Of a DNA stretch of 64,000 nucleotides, positions 47,229 through 56,866 are shown piece after piece. Below the pieces are notes generated by a model. It saw nothing but the letters and a program-made list of their open reading frames with translations. It was not told the origin of the DNA and did no database searches. The DNA comes from Dasania marina DSM 21967 (lineage in GTDB: Bacteria > Pseudomonadota > Gammaproteobacteria > Pseudomonadales > Dasaniaceae), in the NCBI RefSeq assembly GCF_000373485.1, contig NZ_KB891590.1:56862-120861 (forward strand), read 5' to 3'. The first letter of the stretch is position 1; every line of letters starts with the position of its first letter. Made by a program: the position numbers and the translations under genes.

Positions 47229-48149
47229 CTAAGGCTTACCCAACAATACCGCCTCATCCTCGGCAAAACGTTTTTTTAGAAACTGAGTAAAAGCCTGCAC
47301 TTTAGTGGCGCGGTGCATATCGCCGTGGGTGGTCAACCACAGGTCGTACTGCCATTCGGCTGGGGGGTTGAGCAATGGCCGCAGGCTATTATCGCCACGG
47401 GCCTGCCAGCAATTAAGCGGCGCAATGCCAAAGCCCGCCCGTATCGCCGGCATAAAGGCGGTAAAATCACTTACCCGCATAGCAATTTGCTCGGCGCTTA
47501 GCGTCTCGTTCATCCACCGCATATAGGTCACCATAGTGAAAGGCGCAATCGTGCTAATAAACCTATGCTGTTGATGATCCTCCAAACCCTGCATCAAACC
47601 ATTACGGGCTACATACTGAGCATTGCCATACAGGCTCACCGCCAACTTGGCTAAATGCTGCACCACATAATCGGGGTTACTCGGCTTTTTACCCGGCCTA
47701 ATGCCCACGTGGGCTTCACCATGCTCCAACTTAAGCACCCGGCTTTCCGCCGCATACTCCAGTTTAATTTGCGGGTAGAGCTGACAAAACTCTGCCAGCA
47801 AAGGGATTAAATAATCAGACAGGCTATTCACGCTGGTAATCACCAAGGTACCGGTGAGCTGGCTATCGGTGCTTTGCAGCTGGCCTAGCAGCCTATCAAA
47901 ATTATTCTGGGTATTTTCCGCCGCTTGGGTTAGCAGCAGCCCCGCCTCAGTAGGCACGTAACCCCGCGCATGGCGATGAAACAGCTTAGTGCCCAGGCGT
48001 TGCTCTAGCAGGTTAACCCGGCGCAGCACGGTGCTGTGGTGCACGCCCAAAGCCTCGGCGGCAGCGGTTAAGGTGCCACGCATAGCCACTTGATAGGCGA
48101 TGTGTATATCGTTCCAGTCGGTCTTGTGTATTTCTTTGTGTGCGCTCAT
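47229..48149 (-). CDS. LysR-family transcriptional regulator
   Basis: 306 residues from ATG 48149. Helix-turn-helix AMRGTLTAAAEALGVHHSTVLRRVNLLEQRLGTKLFHR, followed by an effector domain (LVITSVNSLSDYLIPLLAEF). The frame is open to 48185. It diverges from an NADPH-dependent FMN reductase, its likely target. An interrupted inverted repeat lies between them. Confidence 0.9.
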   Translation of the reverse strand: MSAHKEIHKTDWNDIHIAYQVAMRGTLTAAAEALGVHHSTVLRRVNLLEQRLGTKLFHRHARGYVPTEAGLLLTQAAENTQNNFDRLLGQLQSTDSQLTGTLVITSVNSLSDYLIPLLAEFCQLYPQIKLEYAAESRVLKLEHGEAHVGIRPGKKPSNPDYVVQHLAKLAVSLYGNAQYVARNGLMQGLEDHQQHRFISTIAPFTMVTYMRWMNETLSAEQIAMRVSDFTAFMPAIRAGFGIAPLNCWQARGDNSLRPLLNPPAEWQYDLWLTTHGDMHRATKVQAFTQFLKKRFAEDEAVLLGKP

Positions 48150-48151
48150 GC

Positions 48152-48197
48152 ACAGAAGTGTTGCACAGATGCTATTTCTCTTCAATTTTACTTCTGT
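48152..48197. promoter_or_regulatory. Interrupted inverted repeat between LysR gene and reductase
   Basis: ACAGAAGT and ACTTCTGT, 8-bp arms 30 bases apart, between the divergent genes. Candidate regulator site only. Confidence 0.35.
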
Positions 48198-48265
48198 AAA
48201 CTAGCCCCATCTAATCGGCAACAGCTGATTAAGCCAACGACCCTACAGACACAGGAAGCACCACC

Positions 48266-48841
48266 ATGACTAAAATTATCGCCCTAGCTGGCAGCCTTAA
48301 AAATCAGTCCGTTAACAAGCGACTGGTACTCATCGCCGCCAAGGCCGCAGAACAAACAGGTGTAGAGGTGCAGTACTTGGATTTAGCCGACTTTAACATT
48401 CCGCTATTTTCTGAAGACTTAGAAGCCGAAGGCACTCCCGCCAACGTCAACGATTTAAAGGCACTGTTTGCCGGCAGCCAAGGCATTTTGCTAGCCACCC
48501 CTGAATACAACGGCTCTATATCAGGTGTGTTAAAAAACGCCATAGACTGGTTATCGCGCCCCAGCAATACCAGCAGCGATATAGGCTCAGCCTTTCACGG
48601 TAAGGTAGTGGGTTTAATGGCGGCATCACCAGGCGGCTTGGGCGGCATACGCGGCCTTAGCCACACCCGCGACATACTGTTTAACTTGGGCGCCATTATC
48701 AGCCCTGGGCAACTTGCCCTAGCCAATGCCTATGCGGCCTTTGATGAGCAAGGCCAATTAGTCGATAGCACCATGGCAGAACGCGTACAACAACTAGCCC
48801 AAGAAGTAAGCCGCCTAGCCACAGCAATCAACGCCACTTAA
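48266..48841 (+). CDS. NADPH-dependent FMN reductase family protein
   Basis: 191-residue flavodoxin-fold enzyme of the chromate/quinone reductase type. FMN-binding stretches: ALAGSLKNQSVNKRL at the N-terminus, TPEYNGSISGVLKNAIDWLSRP (split around the SISGV turn), and ASPGGLGGIRG. AGGAAG seven bases before ATG 48266. Likely detoxifies quinones or azo compounds; substrate not readable. Controlled perhaps by the divergent LysR protein. Confidence 0.9.
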   Translation: MTKIIALAGSLKNQSVNKRLVLIAAKAAEQTGVEVQYLDLADFNIPLFSEDLEAEGTPANVNDLKALFAGSQGILLATPEYNGSISGVLKNAIDWLSRPSNTSSDIGSAFHGKVVGLMAASPGGLGGIRGLSHTRDILFNLGAIISPGQLALANAYAAFDEQGQLVDSTMAERVQQLAQEVSRLATAINAT

Positions 48842-48863
48842 ACACAAGGGTTTAGGCTTAAAC

Positions 48864-48912
48864 ACTATCGACTAAAGACTAGGAACTAGAGACTAAATAC
48901 TAGCGACTATCT
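48864..48912 (+). repeat. ACTANNN heptamer array, site 3
   Basis: Seven consecutive 7-base units all starting ACTA: ACTATCG, ACTAAAG, ACTAGGA, ACTAGAG, ACTAAAT, ACTAGCG, ACTATCT. Between the converging FMN reductase and LysR genes. Confidence 0.85.
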
Positions 48913-48913
48913 T

Positions 48914-49783
48914 TTAAGCCAACCCCGCCTTAATAAAGTCAGCCAACACCTGCACCACCGGGTTATCACCCTGGTGCAGTTGTTTTAAGCCTATACCTAT
49001 AGTGCCCAATGCCGGCAACTGCTCGCAGGGCTCGATAATAGTGAGTGACTTAGGCACGGTGCTGCGAGCCAATACCGTTACCCCCAAGCCTTCATGCAGG
49101 GCCGCTTCTATACCGGTTAAATCGGAAATATTGTAAACAATGCGGCAGCTGCGCTTGGCCTGCCCCAGTTTTTGCAAGGCCCGCTGCCGGTAAATACAAC
49201 CACTGGGGGCTGCCACCAACGGCAAGGTCTCTTGCAAATGGGCGCGGGAACCCTCACTGCCCACCCACACTAAATCATCGGTTTTAATTAAATCTTTTTG
49301 CGAACGGCGCTGCTGCGGGGTAACTCGATCGTGCAGGGCTAGAATTAAATCGTATTGCTTGCGCTGCTCATCGGAGAGCAGGTTGCGGCTTAAATCACAG
49401 CTAATATCCAAGCTCACATCGGGGTAGGTTTTGGCAAACCTGCCGATAATCTTAGGTAACAGAGTGGTGGCAAATTCGCTGGGTATGCCCACCTTAATGC
49501 GGCCACTCATTAGCGGGTTGGCAAACTGGCCTACCAACTCATCGTTTAGCGCTAAAATTTGCCGCGCATAACGCAAAAACATATCACCGGCCGGGGTTAG
49601 CTCTAGCTTAGGGCTGTTTCTGTTGAGTAGCGGGCGATCTACCAAGCTTTCTAGTTTTTTTATTTGCTGGCTAATCGCGGGCTGGGTACGTCCCAACTTA
49701 TCGGCGGCAGCGGTAAAGCCGCCCTCATCATTAATCATCACTAATGAGCGCAACATATCCATGGGCAGGTTTTTCATGACCAT
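48914..49783 (-). CDS. LysR-family transcriptional regulator
   Basis: 289 residues, ATG 49783 with GAGGAAG upstream. Helix-turn-helix GGFTAAADKLGRTQPAISQQIKKLESLVDRPLLNR; effector domain begins IKVGIPSEFATTLLPKIIGRF. Two palindromic ATATCTAGAT boxes lie just upstream of its start, possibly its own operator. Neighbours do not point to a clear target. Confidence 0.9.
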   Translation of the reverse strand: MVMKNLPMDMLRSLVMINDEGGFTAAADKLGRTQPAISQQIKKLESLVDRPLLNRNSPKLELTPAGDMFLRYARQILALNDELVGQFANPLMSGRIKVGIPSEFATTLLPKIIGRFAKTYPDVSLDISCDLSRNLLSDEQRKQYDLILALHDRVTPQQRRSQKDLIKTDDLVWVGSEGSRAHLQETLPLVAAPSGCIYRQRALQKLGQAKRSCRIVYNISDLTGIEAALHEGLGVTVLARSTVPKSLTIIEPCEQLPALGTIGIGLKQLHQGDNPVVQVLADFIKAGLA

Positions 49784-49798
49784 AGTTTATCTTCCTCT

Positions 49799-49823
49799 AT
49801 ATCTAGATGAGATATCTAGATAT
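49799..49823. promoter_or_regulatory. Paired palindromic boxes upstream of the LysR gene
   Basis: ATATCTAGAT, GAG, ATATCTAGATAT: two palindromes in direct repeat, 16 bases before the LysR start. A likely autoregulatory site. Confidence 0.45.
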
Positions 49824-50024
49824 GCTTAGTATTTACACTCGGCTATTATTTACACCCGCCCATTCTGCGTAGGCACAGCTGCTTAGCTACAATGCGCACT
49901 AGCTTAGCCCATTAGATTTTCTTATCCAACAATAATAATAATTAACTTCTGTTATATATGACCCAGCGGTAATATGCGCGCTCTGTATCCACCTGTCAGC
50001 AGCCACAAGGCTGGGAGCATAAGC

Positions 50025-51164
50025 ATGTCAGATAGCCCGTCAAACAGCCCACTACTGAAAACACCACTCTATGATTTACACCTAGCGCTAGGTGCCAAGA
50101 TGGTGCCCTTTGCCGGCTACGCCATGCCCGTACAATACCCGCTGGGCGTACTAAAAGAGCACAACCACTGCCGCGAACAAGCCGGCCTATTTGATGTATC
50201 CCACATGGGCCAAGTGCGCATCAAAGGCGCAGGCATTACCGAAGCCCTAGAAACTTTAGTGCCGGTAGACCTAGCCCTACTGCCCAAATTCAAGCAAACC
50301 TACGCCGTGTTTACCAATGAGCAGGGCGGTATTTTAGATGACTTAATGATTACCCGCCTGGCCGATGACGAGTTCTTCTTAGTGGTTAACGCCGCCTGTA
50401 AAGAGCAAGATATCGCCCACTTGCGCGCCCACCTAAGCGGTTTTGACATAACGGTAATAGAAGACCACGCCCTGTTAGCCCTGCAAGGCCCGCAAGCACG
50501 CGCCGCCCTAGACCAACTCATCCCCAGCGCCGCCGAGTTACGCTTTATGGGTACCAGCCCAGCTACCGTAACAATAGACGGCACAGCAGTAGACTGCTTT
50601 GTTAGCTGCTCGGGCTATACCGGCGAAGACGGCTACGAAATTTCTATACCCGCACAACACGCCACCGCCTTTGCACAACAACTGCTAGCCCTAGATGAAG
50701 TTGAGGCCATAGGCCTAGGCGCACGCGACTCGCTGCGTTTAGAAGTAGGCCTGTGCTTGTACGGCCACGATTTAGATACCAGCACCAGCCCGGTAGAAGC
50801 AGGGCTGTTATGGTCGATTAGCAAGTCCCGTCGCCCCGGCGGTGACAAAGCTGGCGGCTTCCCCGGTGCCGACATCATCCTAGATCAAATCGAAAATGGA
50901 GCCAGCCGCAAACGTGTGGGCTTAAAAATAAATGGCCGCGCGCCTGTACGCGAAGGTGCCGAGCTGGTGGACTTAGCCGGTAATAACATAGGCCGCGTCA
51001 CCAGCGGCGGCTTTGGCCCTACAATAGGTACGCCAGTAGCCATGGGTTATGTAAGCACCGAACACGCCGCCATAGGCAGCCAAATTGCCGTATTGCTGCG
51101 TGGCAAAACCGTGTCGGTAGAAGTGGTAAAAATGCCCTTCACCCCACAAAACTACGTGCGTTAA
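50025..51164 (+). CDS. gcvT: Glycine cleavage system T protein (aminomethyltransferase)
   Basis: Transfers the one-carbon unit from the H-protein lipoyl arm to tetrahydrofolate. 379 residues from ATG 50025 (GGGAG eight bases upstream). Typical stretches: FAGYAMPVQYPLGVLKEH, AGLFDVSHMGQVRIKG, CSGYTGEDGYEISIP, GLGARDSLRLEVGLCLYGHD and GRVTSGGFGPTIG. No glycine riboswitch was recognised in the leader. It is followed by gcvP after 90 bases; gcvH is not between them. Confidence 0.96.
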   Translation: MSDSPSNSPLLKTPLYDLHLALGAKMVPFAGYAMPVQYPLGVLKEHNHCREQAGLFDVSHMGQVRIKGAGITEALETLVPVDLALLPKFKQTYAVFTNEQGGILDDLMITRLADDEFFLVVNAACKEQDIAHLRAHLSGFDITVIEDHALLALQGPQARAALDQLIPSAAELRFMGTSPATVTIDGTAVDCFVSCSGYTGEDGYEISIPAQHATAFAQQLLALDEVEAIGLGARDSLRLEVGLCLYGHDLDTSTSPVEAGLLWSISKSRRPGGDKAGGFPGADIILDQIENGASRKRVGLKINGRAPVREGAELVDLAGNNIGRVTSGGFGPTIGTPVAMGYVSTEHAAIGSQIAVLLRGKTVSVEVVKMPFTPQNYVR

Positions 51165-51254
51165 TTACTCATTTAACAATCTATTACAACTCATTTCGAT
51201 TTACAGATGGCTGCACGCAGCCATCACAGCACATACTTTTTGGAGATATTATCC

Positions 51255-54149
51255 ATGCTTAAGCTCGATGCCAGCCTATCTGAATTACAAGCCCGCGATG
51301 AATTTATCCACCGCCACATAGGCCCCGACGCCCAACAACAGGCCGAGATGCTAAACCTGCTAGGCCTTAACAGCCTAGAAGAATTAATCGACAGCACCGT
51401 GCCCAGCAACATACGGCTTAAGCAGCCTATGGATTTAGCCACACCGCAAACCGAAGCCGATACCCTCGCGCAGCTTAAAGCCATCGCCAAACAAAATAAA
51501 TTAATGCGCAACTTTATAGGCATGGGTTACCACCCTACTCTTACGCCTAATGTTATTTTGCGCAACGTGCTAGAAAATCCCGGCTGGTACACCGCCTACA
51601 CCCCTTACCAACCCGAGATTTCGCAAGGGCGTTTAGAGGCGCTATTAAACTACCAACAAATGGTAATGGATTTAACCGGCATGGACTTGGCCAACGCCTC
51701 GCTATTAGATGAAGGCACCGCCGCCGCCGAAGCCATGACCTTGCTAAAACGCTGCAACAAAAAAAATAAATCCGACAAATTTTTTATCGCCAACGATGTA
51801 CACCCACAAACCATCGCCGTAGTAAAAACCCGCGCCGAAACCTGTGGCTTTGAAATTGTGATGGGTGCCGCCGAAGACTTAATCGGCCTAGAGGTTTATG
51901 GTGCATTAGTGCAATACCCCAACACCTACGGCCATATTACCGATTTAAAAACCCTCACCGATGCCGCCCACGCACAAGGCACCTTAGTGGCCGTGGCCGC
52001 CGACATTATGAGCCTAGTGGTATTAACCCCACCCGGTGAACTAGGTGCCGATGTAGTGTTGGGTAACAGCCAACGCTTTGGTGTGCCCATGGGCTTTGGT
52101 GGCCCACACGCTGCCTACTTTGCCACCCGTGATAGCTTTAAACGTTCTACCCCCGGCCGCATTATTGGCGTATCGATAGACCGCCACGGCAACCAAGCCC
52201 TGCGCATGGCCATGCAAACCCGCGAGCAACATATACGCCGCGAAAAAGCCACCAGCAACATCTGCACCGCGCAGGCACTGCTAGCTATTATGGCCTCGTT
52301 TTATGCGGTGTATCACGGCCCACAGGGTTTAAAAAATATTGCCGCGCGCATACACAGGCTCACCACCATTTTGGCGCAAGGCTTAAACAAACTCTCTATC
52401 AATATTGTTAACGATAGCTGGTTCGACACCCTTACCCTTAACGTAGGCGACCAACAACAAGCCATAAACGAGCGCGCCTTAGCGGCCGAAGTGAATCTAC
52501 GCTTAATCGACGGGGATAAAATTTCTATCAGCTTGGATGAAGTTACCAGCGCAGAAGACATAGAAATGCTGTGGGCGATTATCAGCGGTGCCAGCATAGA
52601 CTTTAGCGTAGAAGAAATAGACGATGAGATAGCTGGCAACAGTGGCATACCCACGGCCAACCAACGCAGCAGTGAATTTTTAACCCACCCCGTATTTAAC
52701 CAGCATCACTCCGAAACCGAAATGCTGCGTTATATGAAACGCCTAGAAAACAAAGACATCACCCTAACCCATTCCATGATAGCGCTGGGCTCTTGCACCA
52801 TGAAGCTCAACGCCACCGCTGAAATGCTACCGGTGAGCTGGCCAGAATTTGCCAACATGCACCCCTTCGCGCCACAAGATCAAGCGCAGGGCTACCTCAC
52901 CTTATTCGCCCAGTTAGAAAAAATGCTGGAACAATGCACCGGCTACGATGCCATGTCACTGCAACCTAACTCCGGTGCGCAAGGTGAATACGCAGGTTTG
53001 TTGGCGATTATGAAATACCACCAAAGCCGTGGCGATCACCAACGTAACTTATGCCTAATCCCCAGCTCGGCCCACGGCACCAACCCTGCCAGCGCCGCAC
53101 TAGCAGGCATGAAAATTGAAATCGTCGACTGCGACAAAAACGGCAACATCAATTTGGAAGATTTAAAACAAAAAGCCGAAAAACACAAAGATGACCTAGC
53201 GGCCTTAATGGTAACTTACCCCTCTACCCACGGTGTGTTTGAAGAGCACATCACCCAAATGTGCGACGTTATTCACCAATACGGCGGACAAGTGTATTTA
53301 GACGGCGCCAACCTCAACGCCATGGTGGGCATAGCCGCCCCCGGTAAATTTGGTGCCGATGTATCGCACTTAAACTTACACAAAACCTTTTGCATACCCC
53401 ACGGCGGTGGCGGCCCAGGCATGGGGCCCATAGGTGTTAAAAAACACTTGGCGCCTTTCCTGGCTAACAACCCAGTGCAACCTATAAAAGGTTTAGACAT
53501 CAACAACGATGTTGTTTCATCCGCTACCTGGGGCAGCGCATCGATACTGCCTATCACTTGGATGTATATTTCCATGATGGGTGAGCAAGGCCTTAAAAAC
53601 GCCACGCAAGTGGCTATATTAAGCGCCAACTACATCGCCAAGCGTTTAGAAAGCCACTACCCCATACTCTTTACCGGCCGCAATAACCGCGTTGCTCACG
53701 AATGCATTATTGATATACGCCCGTTAAAAGAAAGCAGCGGCATAGGCGCAGAAGATATCGCCAAGCGCTTAAACGATTACGGCTTTCACGCACCGACTAT
53801 GTCATTCCCTGTGCCGGGCACGCTAATGATAGAGCCCACCGAATCGGAGCCCAAGGAAGAGCTAGATAGATTTATCGACGCCATGATTAGCATACGCAAA
53901 GAAATCGCCATGGTAGAAAACGGTGAACTTACCCTAGAAAGCAACCCCGTAGTCAACGCGCCCCACACCGCCGCCGAACTGGCTAACGATGAATGGCCAC
54001 ACAGTTACAGCCGCAAACTCGCCGCCTACCCTATAGACGGCATGGAGTTTACTAAATACTGGCCACCAGTTGCGCGTATCGATAACGTGCATGGTGACAA
54101 GAACTTGATTTGTTCTTGCCCTAGTATTGATAGTTGGCGTGAGGGGTAA
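51255..54149 (+). CDS. gcvP: Glycine dehydrogenase (decarboxylating), P protein
   Basis: Pyridoxal-phosphate enzyme that decarboxylates glycine onto the H protein. 964 residues from ATG 51255 (TGGAGA eight bases upstream). Opening [16 protein letters not shown] is typical. PLP lysine in [20 protein letters not shown] (about residue 715); also [11 protein letters not shown] and [10 protein letters not shown]. One-chain form, as in other gammaproteobacteria. Operon with gcvT. Confidence 0.96.
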   Translation: MLKLDASLSELQARDEFIHRHIGPDAQQQAEMLNLLGLNSLEELIDSTVPSNIRLKQPMDLATPQTEADTLAQLKAIAKQNKLMRNFIGMGYHPTLTPNVILRNVLENPGWYTAYTPYQPEISQGRLEALLNYQQMVMDLTGMDLANASLLDEGTAAAEAMTLLKRCNKKNKSDKFFIANDVHPQTIAVVKTRAETCGFEIVMGAAEDLIGLEVYGALVQYPNTYGHITDLKTLTDAAHAQGTLVAVAADIMSLVVLTPPGELGADVVLGNSQRFGVPMGFGGPHAAYFATRDSFKRSTPGRIIGVSIDRHGNQALRMAMQTREQHIRREKATSNICTAQALLAIMASFYAVYHGPQGLKNIAARIHRLTTILAQGLNKLSINIVNDSWFDTLTLNVGDQQQAINERALAAEVNLRLIDGDKISISLDEVTSAEDIEMLWAIISGASIDFSVEEIDDEIAGNSGIPTANQRSSEFLTHPVFNQHHSETEMLRYMKRLENKDITLTHSMIALGSCTMKLNATAEMLPVSWPEFANMHPFAPQDQAQGYLTLFAQLEKMLEQCTGYDAMSLQPNSGAQGEYAGLLAIMKYHQSRGDHQRNLCLIPSSAHGTNPASAALAGMKIEIVDCDKNGNINLEDLKQKAEKHKDDLAALMVTYPSTHGVFEEHITQMCDVIHQYGGQVYLDGANLNAMVGIAAPGKFGADVSHLNLHKTFCIPHGGGGPGMGPIGVKKHLAPFLANNPVQPIKGLDINNDVVSSATWGSASILPITWMYISMMGEQGLKNATQVAILSANYIAKRLESHYPILFTGRNNRVAHECIIDIRPLKESSGIGAEDIAKRLNDYGFHAPTMSFPVPGTLMIEPTESEPKEELDRFIDAMISIRKEIAMVENGELTLESNPVVNAPHTAAELANDEWPHSYSRKLAAYPIDGMEFTKYWPPVARIDNVHGDKNLICSCPSIDSWREG

Positions 54150-54697
54150 GTTTTTTTGGGGTCGTGGAATTAAGTGGGTTAACGATTTAATGAAGTTGGT
54201 TAACTTAATTAAGTGGGTTAATAGCACTAGGGACTTTTCCGGTGCTATTAGCTGTAGTAACTCAGACGTAATCCGACATTTGAATGCATTAAGTTCTGAT
54301 CAAATCGTACATTCTGCTTTGTGCGTGAAGCGGACGGTCGGAAAAAACAAAAAATCCACTGAATTCAGGCTAGGGCTTGGGGAAATTATGCTTAAAATAA
54401 TTTCCCCATCAAACGTTAGAGCGTTAAAGTTTCATCTGACCCCACTAATCCATATTTTATAAGCTCGTTATCGTTTCTATAACTGGCAGTTTTTAGACTA
54501 AGTTTAATCAGCGAGTCACTTGTGCTGATGATTCCAACATTAGTATTTGTCTTGATAGAAGCACATGAACTCAAAATAAATACAAGGAATATATAGATTA
54601 TAAATTTTTTTCAATTGTCTTTCCTTTTTTCGGTGGTGATGGCATCTAATGCAGCCAGCAGAGCCGCAGATTTTCCACGTCCTGCTGACTGGTGTTG
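54150..54697. other. Intergenic stretch with an 11-bp-stem hairpin
   Basis: No gene. A perfect hairpin at 54379-54406 (GGGGAAATTAT / ATAATTTCCCC, short loop) has no T-run. AAGTGGGTTAA occurs twice near the gcvP end. The strand bias and odd composition hint at an accessory boundary here. Confidence 0.5.
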
Positions 54698-55123
54698 TTA
54701 CGCTGGAAGTTCTAATATACTGTAATTTTTGCGCATAGCAGAAACTATCAAGCCAATTAGCGTTTCAAAAATCTTCTGTTCGATCCATTCAGGGACGTAC
54801 GGAATGTCGAATTTATTATTCAATCTTGTTCCAAGTACAGATACTAACTCTTCAGCGTCCGAGTCAGATATTCCATCACTTATGTTTTTTACCAATCCAT
54901 AAATCTCATTTGGTAAGCTTTGATATAATAGCCGGTCGGCTTTTTTCACAGTCTTTACAAAAATAGTCTGCTCGGTTCCTTCTTTAATAAATGGAATGTC
55001 TATTTTATCATTTAACTTGGAAGCTAGAATTTCAACTTCCTCATCTGTTAACATCTCGATTTGATTGTCCATATCATTTTTTACGGCTTCACGCTGTGCC
55101 TGGGTAAGAGTAATATCAGTCAT
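54698..55123 (-). CDS. Two-repeat helical protein of unknown function
   Basis: 141 residues. ATG 55123 is preferred: AAAGGA lies nine bases upstream, whereas the earlier ATG at 55132 abuts it. The sequence holds two similar halves: EEVEILASKLNDKIDIPFIK...EGTEQTIF and AEELVSVLGTRLNNKFDIPY...EWIEQKIF. So a duplicated module of about 45-60 residues. Acidic and Ile-rich; not recognised as a known family. Lower GC than the flanks. Confidence 0.7.
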   Translation of the reverse strand: MTDITLTQAQREAVKNDMDNQIEMLTDEEVEILASKLNDKIDIPFIKEGTEQTIFVKTVKKADRLLYQSLPNEIYGLVKNISDGISDSDAEELVSVLGTRLNNKFDIPYVPEWIEQKIFETLIGLIVSAMRKNYSILELPA

Positions 55124-55910
55124 TTCGTACATTCCTTTATTGTCATTCCCTTTGTTGACTGAATGGTTTCGGGTTTAACCACTCGACTACGTAGCACTCA
55201 TAGAAAACGCATATTTTTTGCGTCGCTTTGACCGCCTTTGTTAACCACTATGTACAAGCTCATTAACCCTGTGGCGTTGTCATAGTGGCACCTCATTCAT
55301 GAAATTAAATAAAAATTAATGACTTCCGACTAAGAATTTCAGGGCGTATTAATATGTATGGTTAGTACAGGCATTAATTAAATAGTTGGCTGGAGTGATA
55401 CAAAGGATTTTCTTACGGCTAAAGTTTGAACGCACTACTTCCATGACACGTCACCAAAAATTTATTTTATAGGCATAATAAAGAGGAAGTTTTTCTTAGG
55501 AGGTCAGGGCTATGATAAGCACGAGCAGCATTAATGATAAGCACTGCATGACATATTTACGATAACTACCGCCCCTAAACTTCCAGGTTAATATTACATT
55601 AAGGCCGAAAATGCTGCTCTTCTTTGAAAGTCATGTCAAAGACCAATTTATTATTATAACCTTGTTGCTTTAGTTAACTTGGATATAAAGTTGATAAAGG
55701 TATAGGTGAAAAACCTTTTACGATATGAAATTCCTGACTCCAGAAATACGGCAATAATTTTAACGCCTTTAATGGGTCAATTTCTGCTATACCACCTCAA
55801 TCTACCCTCGTATTAAACGGAATAGATGAACGCCCGCTATGGGGCGCTTTGCGACATCTCCCTAATAAGACCACAATACCATGTGTGCCACCTAATACGG
55901 AGGAGTCACC
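55124..55910. other. Intergenic stretch with no visible gene
   Basis: Nearly 790 AT-rich bases with stops in all frames. No RNA gene recognised; possible unannotated small RNA or decayed DNA. Confidence 0.5.
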
Positions 55911-55973
55911 ATGCGCCAACTCACACAAACTCAAAACAGACCCCCACCCTGGAATAAAGTTACACAGATTTAG
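55911..55973 (+). CDS. Candidate 20-residue peptide gene
   Basis: ATG 55911 to TAG 55973, with a near-perfect ribosome-binding site (GGAGGAGT, four bases from ATG) and an intrinsic terminator 36 bases after the stop. The peptide starts MRQLTQTQNRPPPWNK and carries Pro-Pro-Pro-Trp. No hydrophobic segment, so not a membrane peptide. Signals on both sides make it more than a chance frame, but homologues are needed. Confidence 0.45.
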   Translation: MRQLTQTQNRPPPWNKVTQI

Positions 55974-56008
55974 TTACAGTCTCTGAAAGCTATTTATAAA
56001 CTGTAATC

Positions 56009-56033
56009 AAACGGGCCTTATGGCCCGTTTTTC
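56009..56033 (+). terminator. Intrinsic terminator
   Basis: AAACGGGCC / GGCCCGTTTTT stem with TTAT loop. It follows the candidate small peptide gene and precedes the tail of the K+ channel remnant; it could serve both strands. Confidence 0.85.
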
Positions 56034-56061
56034 ATGTTGCCACTTGTAACGATTAACAGCA

Positions 56062-56436
56062 CTATTCTTCTAAGTCACGAGCCTTTGAAAAAGCCGAAGC
56101 CACTAGCCCAGCCGGTATTGAAACTACGCCAAGACCTATAATCAAAATAAAGAAAGTGAACACCTTTCCGCCAGCGGTCACAGGATATACATCTCCATAA
56201 CCAACAGTTGTCAGAGTCGTCACTCCCCACCACAGACTATGGAAGACAGAGCTAAACACCTCTGGCTGGACTGGATTTTCAAAATAGTAGATACCAACTC
56301 CAGCTAGAAATATTAGCGCTAGGGTTAAAAAGAAAAATACAACTAACTCTTCCTTAATAAGAACGAACGCTCTATGTAACCGCATTATCGCCCTACTATA
56401 ACGAGCAAGCTTAAAAATCCTAACAAGCCGAAACAT
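56062..56436 (-). pseudogene. Voltage-gated-type K+ channel lacking its first membrane segments
   Basis: Encodes the S4-like helix (MFRLVRIFKLARYSRAIMRL), S5, the pore with selectivity filter TLTTVGYGDVYPVT, and S6. Family homology extends upstream of the ATG in the same frame (PFFIASGVDLRSIRVFR, from about 56485) and then meets a stop. Segments S1-S3, expected in a protein of about 250 residues, are absent. The break coincides with the end of the nucleotidyltransferase homology. From ATG 56436 a 124-residue pore protein could still be made. Confidence 0.8.
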
Positions 56437-56461
56437 ACGAAAAACACGTATTGAACGAAGG

Positions 56462-56866
56462 TCAACGCCAGAAGCGATAAAGAACGGCTAACCTATCTTT
56501 ACAAATATCTGTAGCGGTTAGCAAAACTAGGTTCCCAAACTCTGTTTCTAGTTGTGCAAACTCGTGCACGGGCTCGTTTCCTACAGAAATTGGCCCGGAG
56601 GGGAACTCCAAAAAAAACGCTGTATCCGGGTGTTTAAAATATCTATTTTTCTCCGAAAACCCTATCTTCGCGAGTGACGCCGCCAGATTTCTTCTCTTTA
56701 CATCATAGCGTTGCACAAAATCCAGATCCGTAGTTTGATACTTATTATCGCTATAGATAGTGACGCAGGCTCCGCCCACTAAGACCACGGCGATATCGTC
56801 CGCCAAGAGATGGCTTGAAACAAAAGCACATAGCTCCGCCGTTGTCATTTTGGCAATATCAAACAC
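56462..56866 (-). CDS. Nucleotidyltransferase-fold protein, 3' end truncated
   Basis: 134 residues. ATG 56866 lies inside the end of the upstream wHTH gene (8-base overlap). Nucleotidyltransferase marks: VVLVGGACVTIYS and TTDLDFV (about residues 28-50). The C-terminal ICKDRLA motif is followed at once by an unrelated YRFWR and a stop. Members normally continue for about 40 more residues after this motif, so it appears cut by the rearrangement at about 56485. With the wHTH gene it resembles AbiE-like or DUF6036 two-gene modules. Confidence 0.75.
   Translation of the reverse strand: MFDIAKMTTAELCAFVSSHLLADDIAVVLVGGACVTIYSDNKYQTTDLDFVQRYDVKRRNLAASLAKIGFSEKNRYFKHPDTAFFLEFPSGPISVGNEPVHEFAQLETEFGNLVLLTATDICKDRLAVLYRFWR

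Noticed and set aside
49860..50024. Glycine riboswitch before gcvT
   Set aside because: No recognisable aptamer pattern was found by eye; an Infernal search would decide.
54620..54697. Walker-A-like SAGRGKSAALLAALDAI on the minus strand
   Set aside because: Only about 21 codons between stops and no start; too short to support an ATPase fragment.
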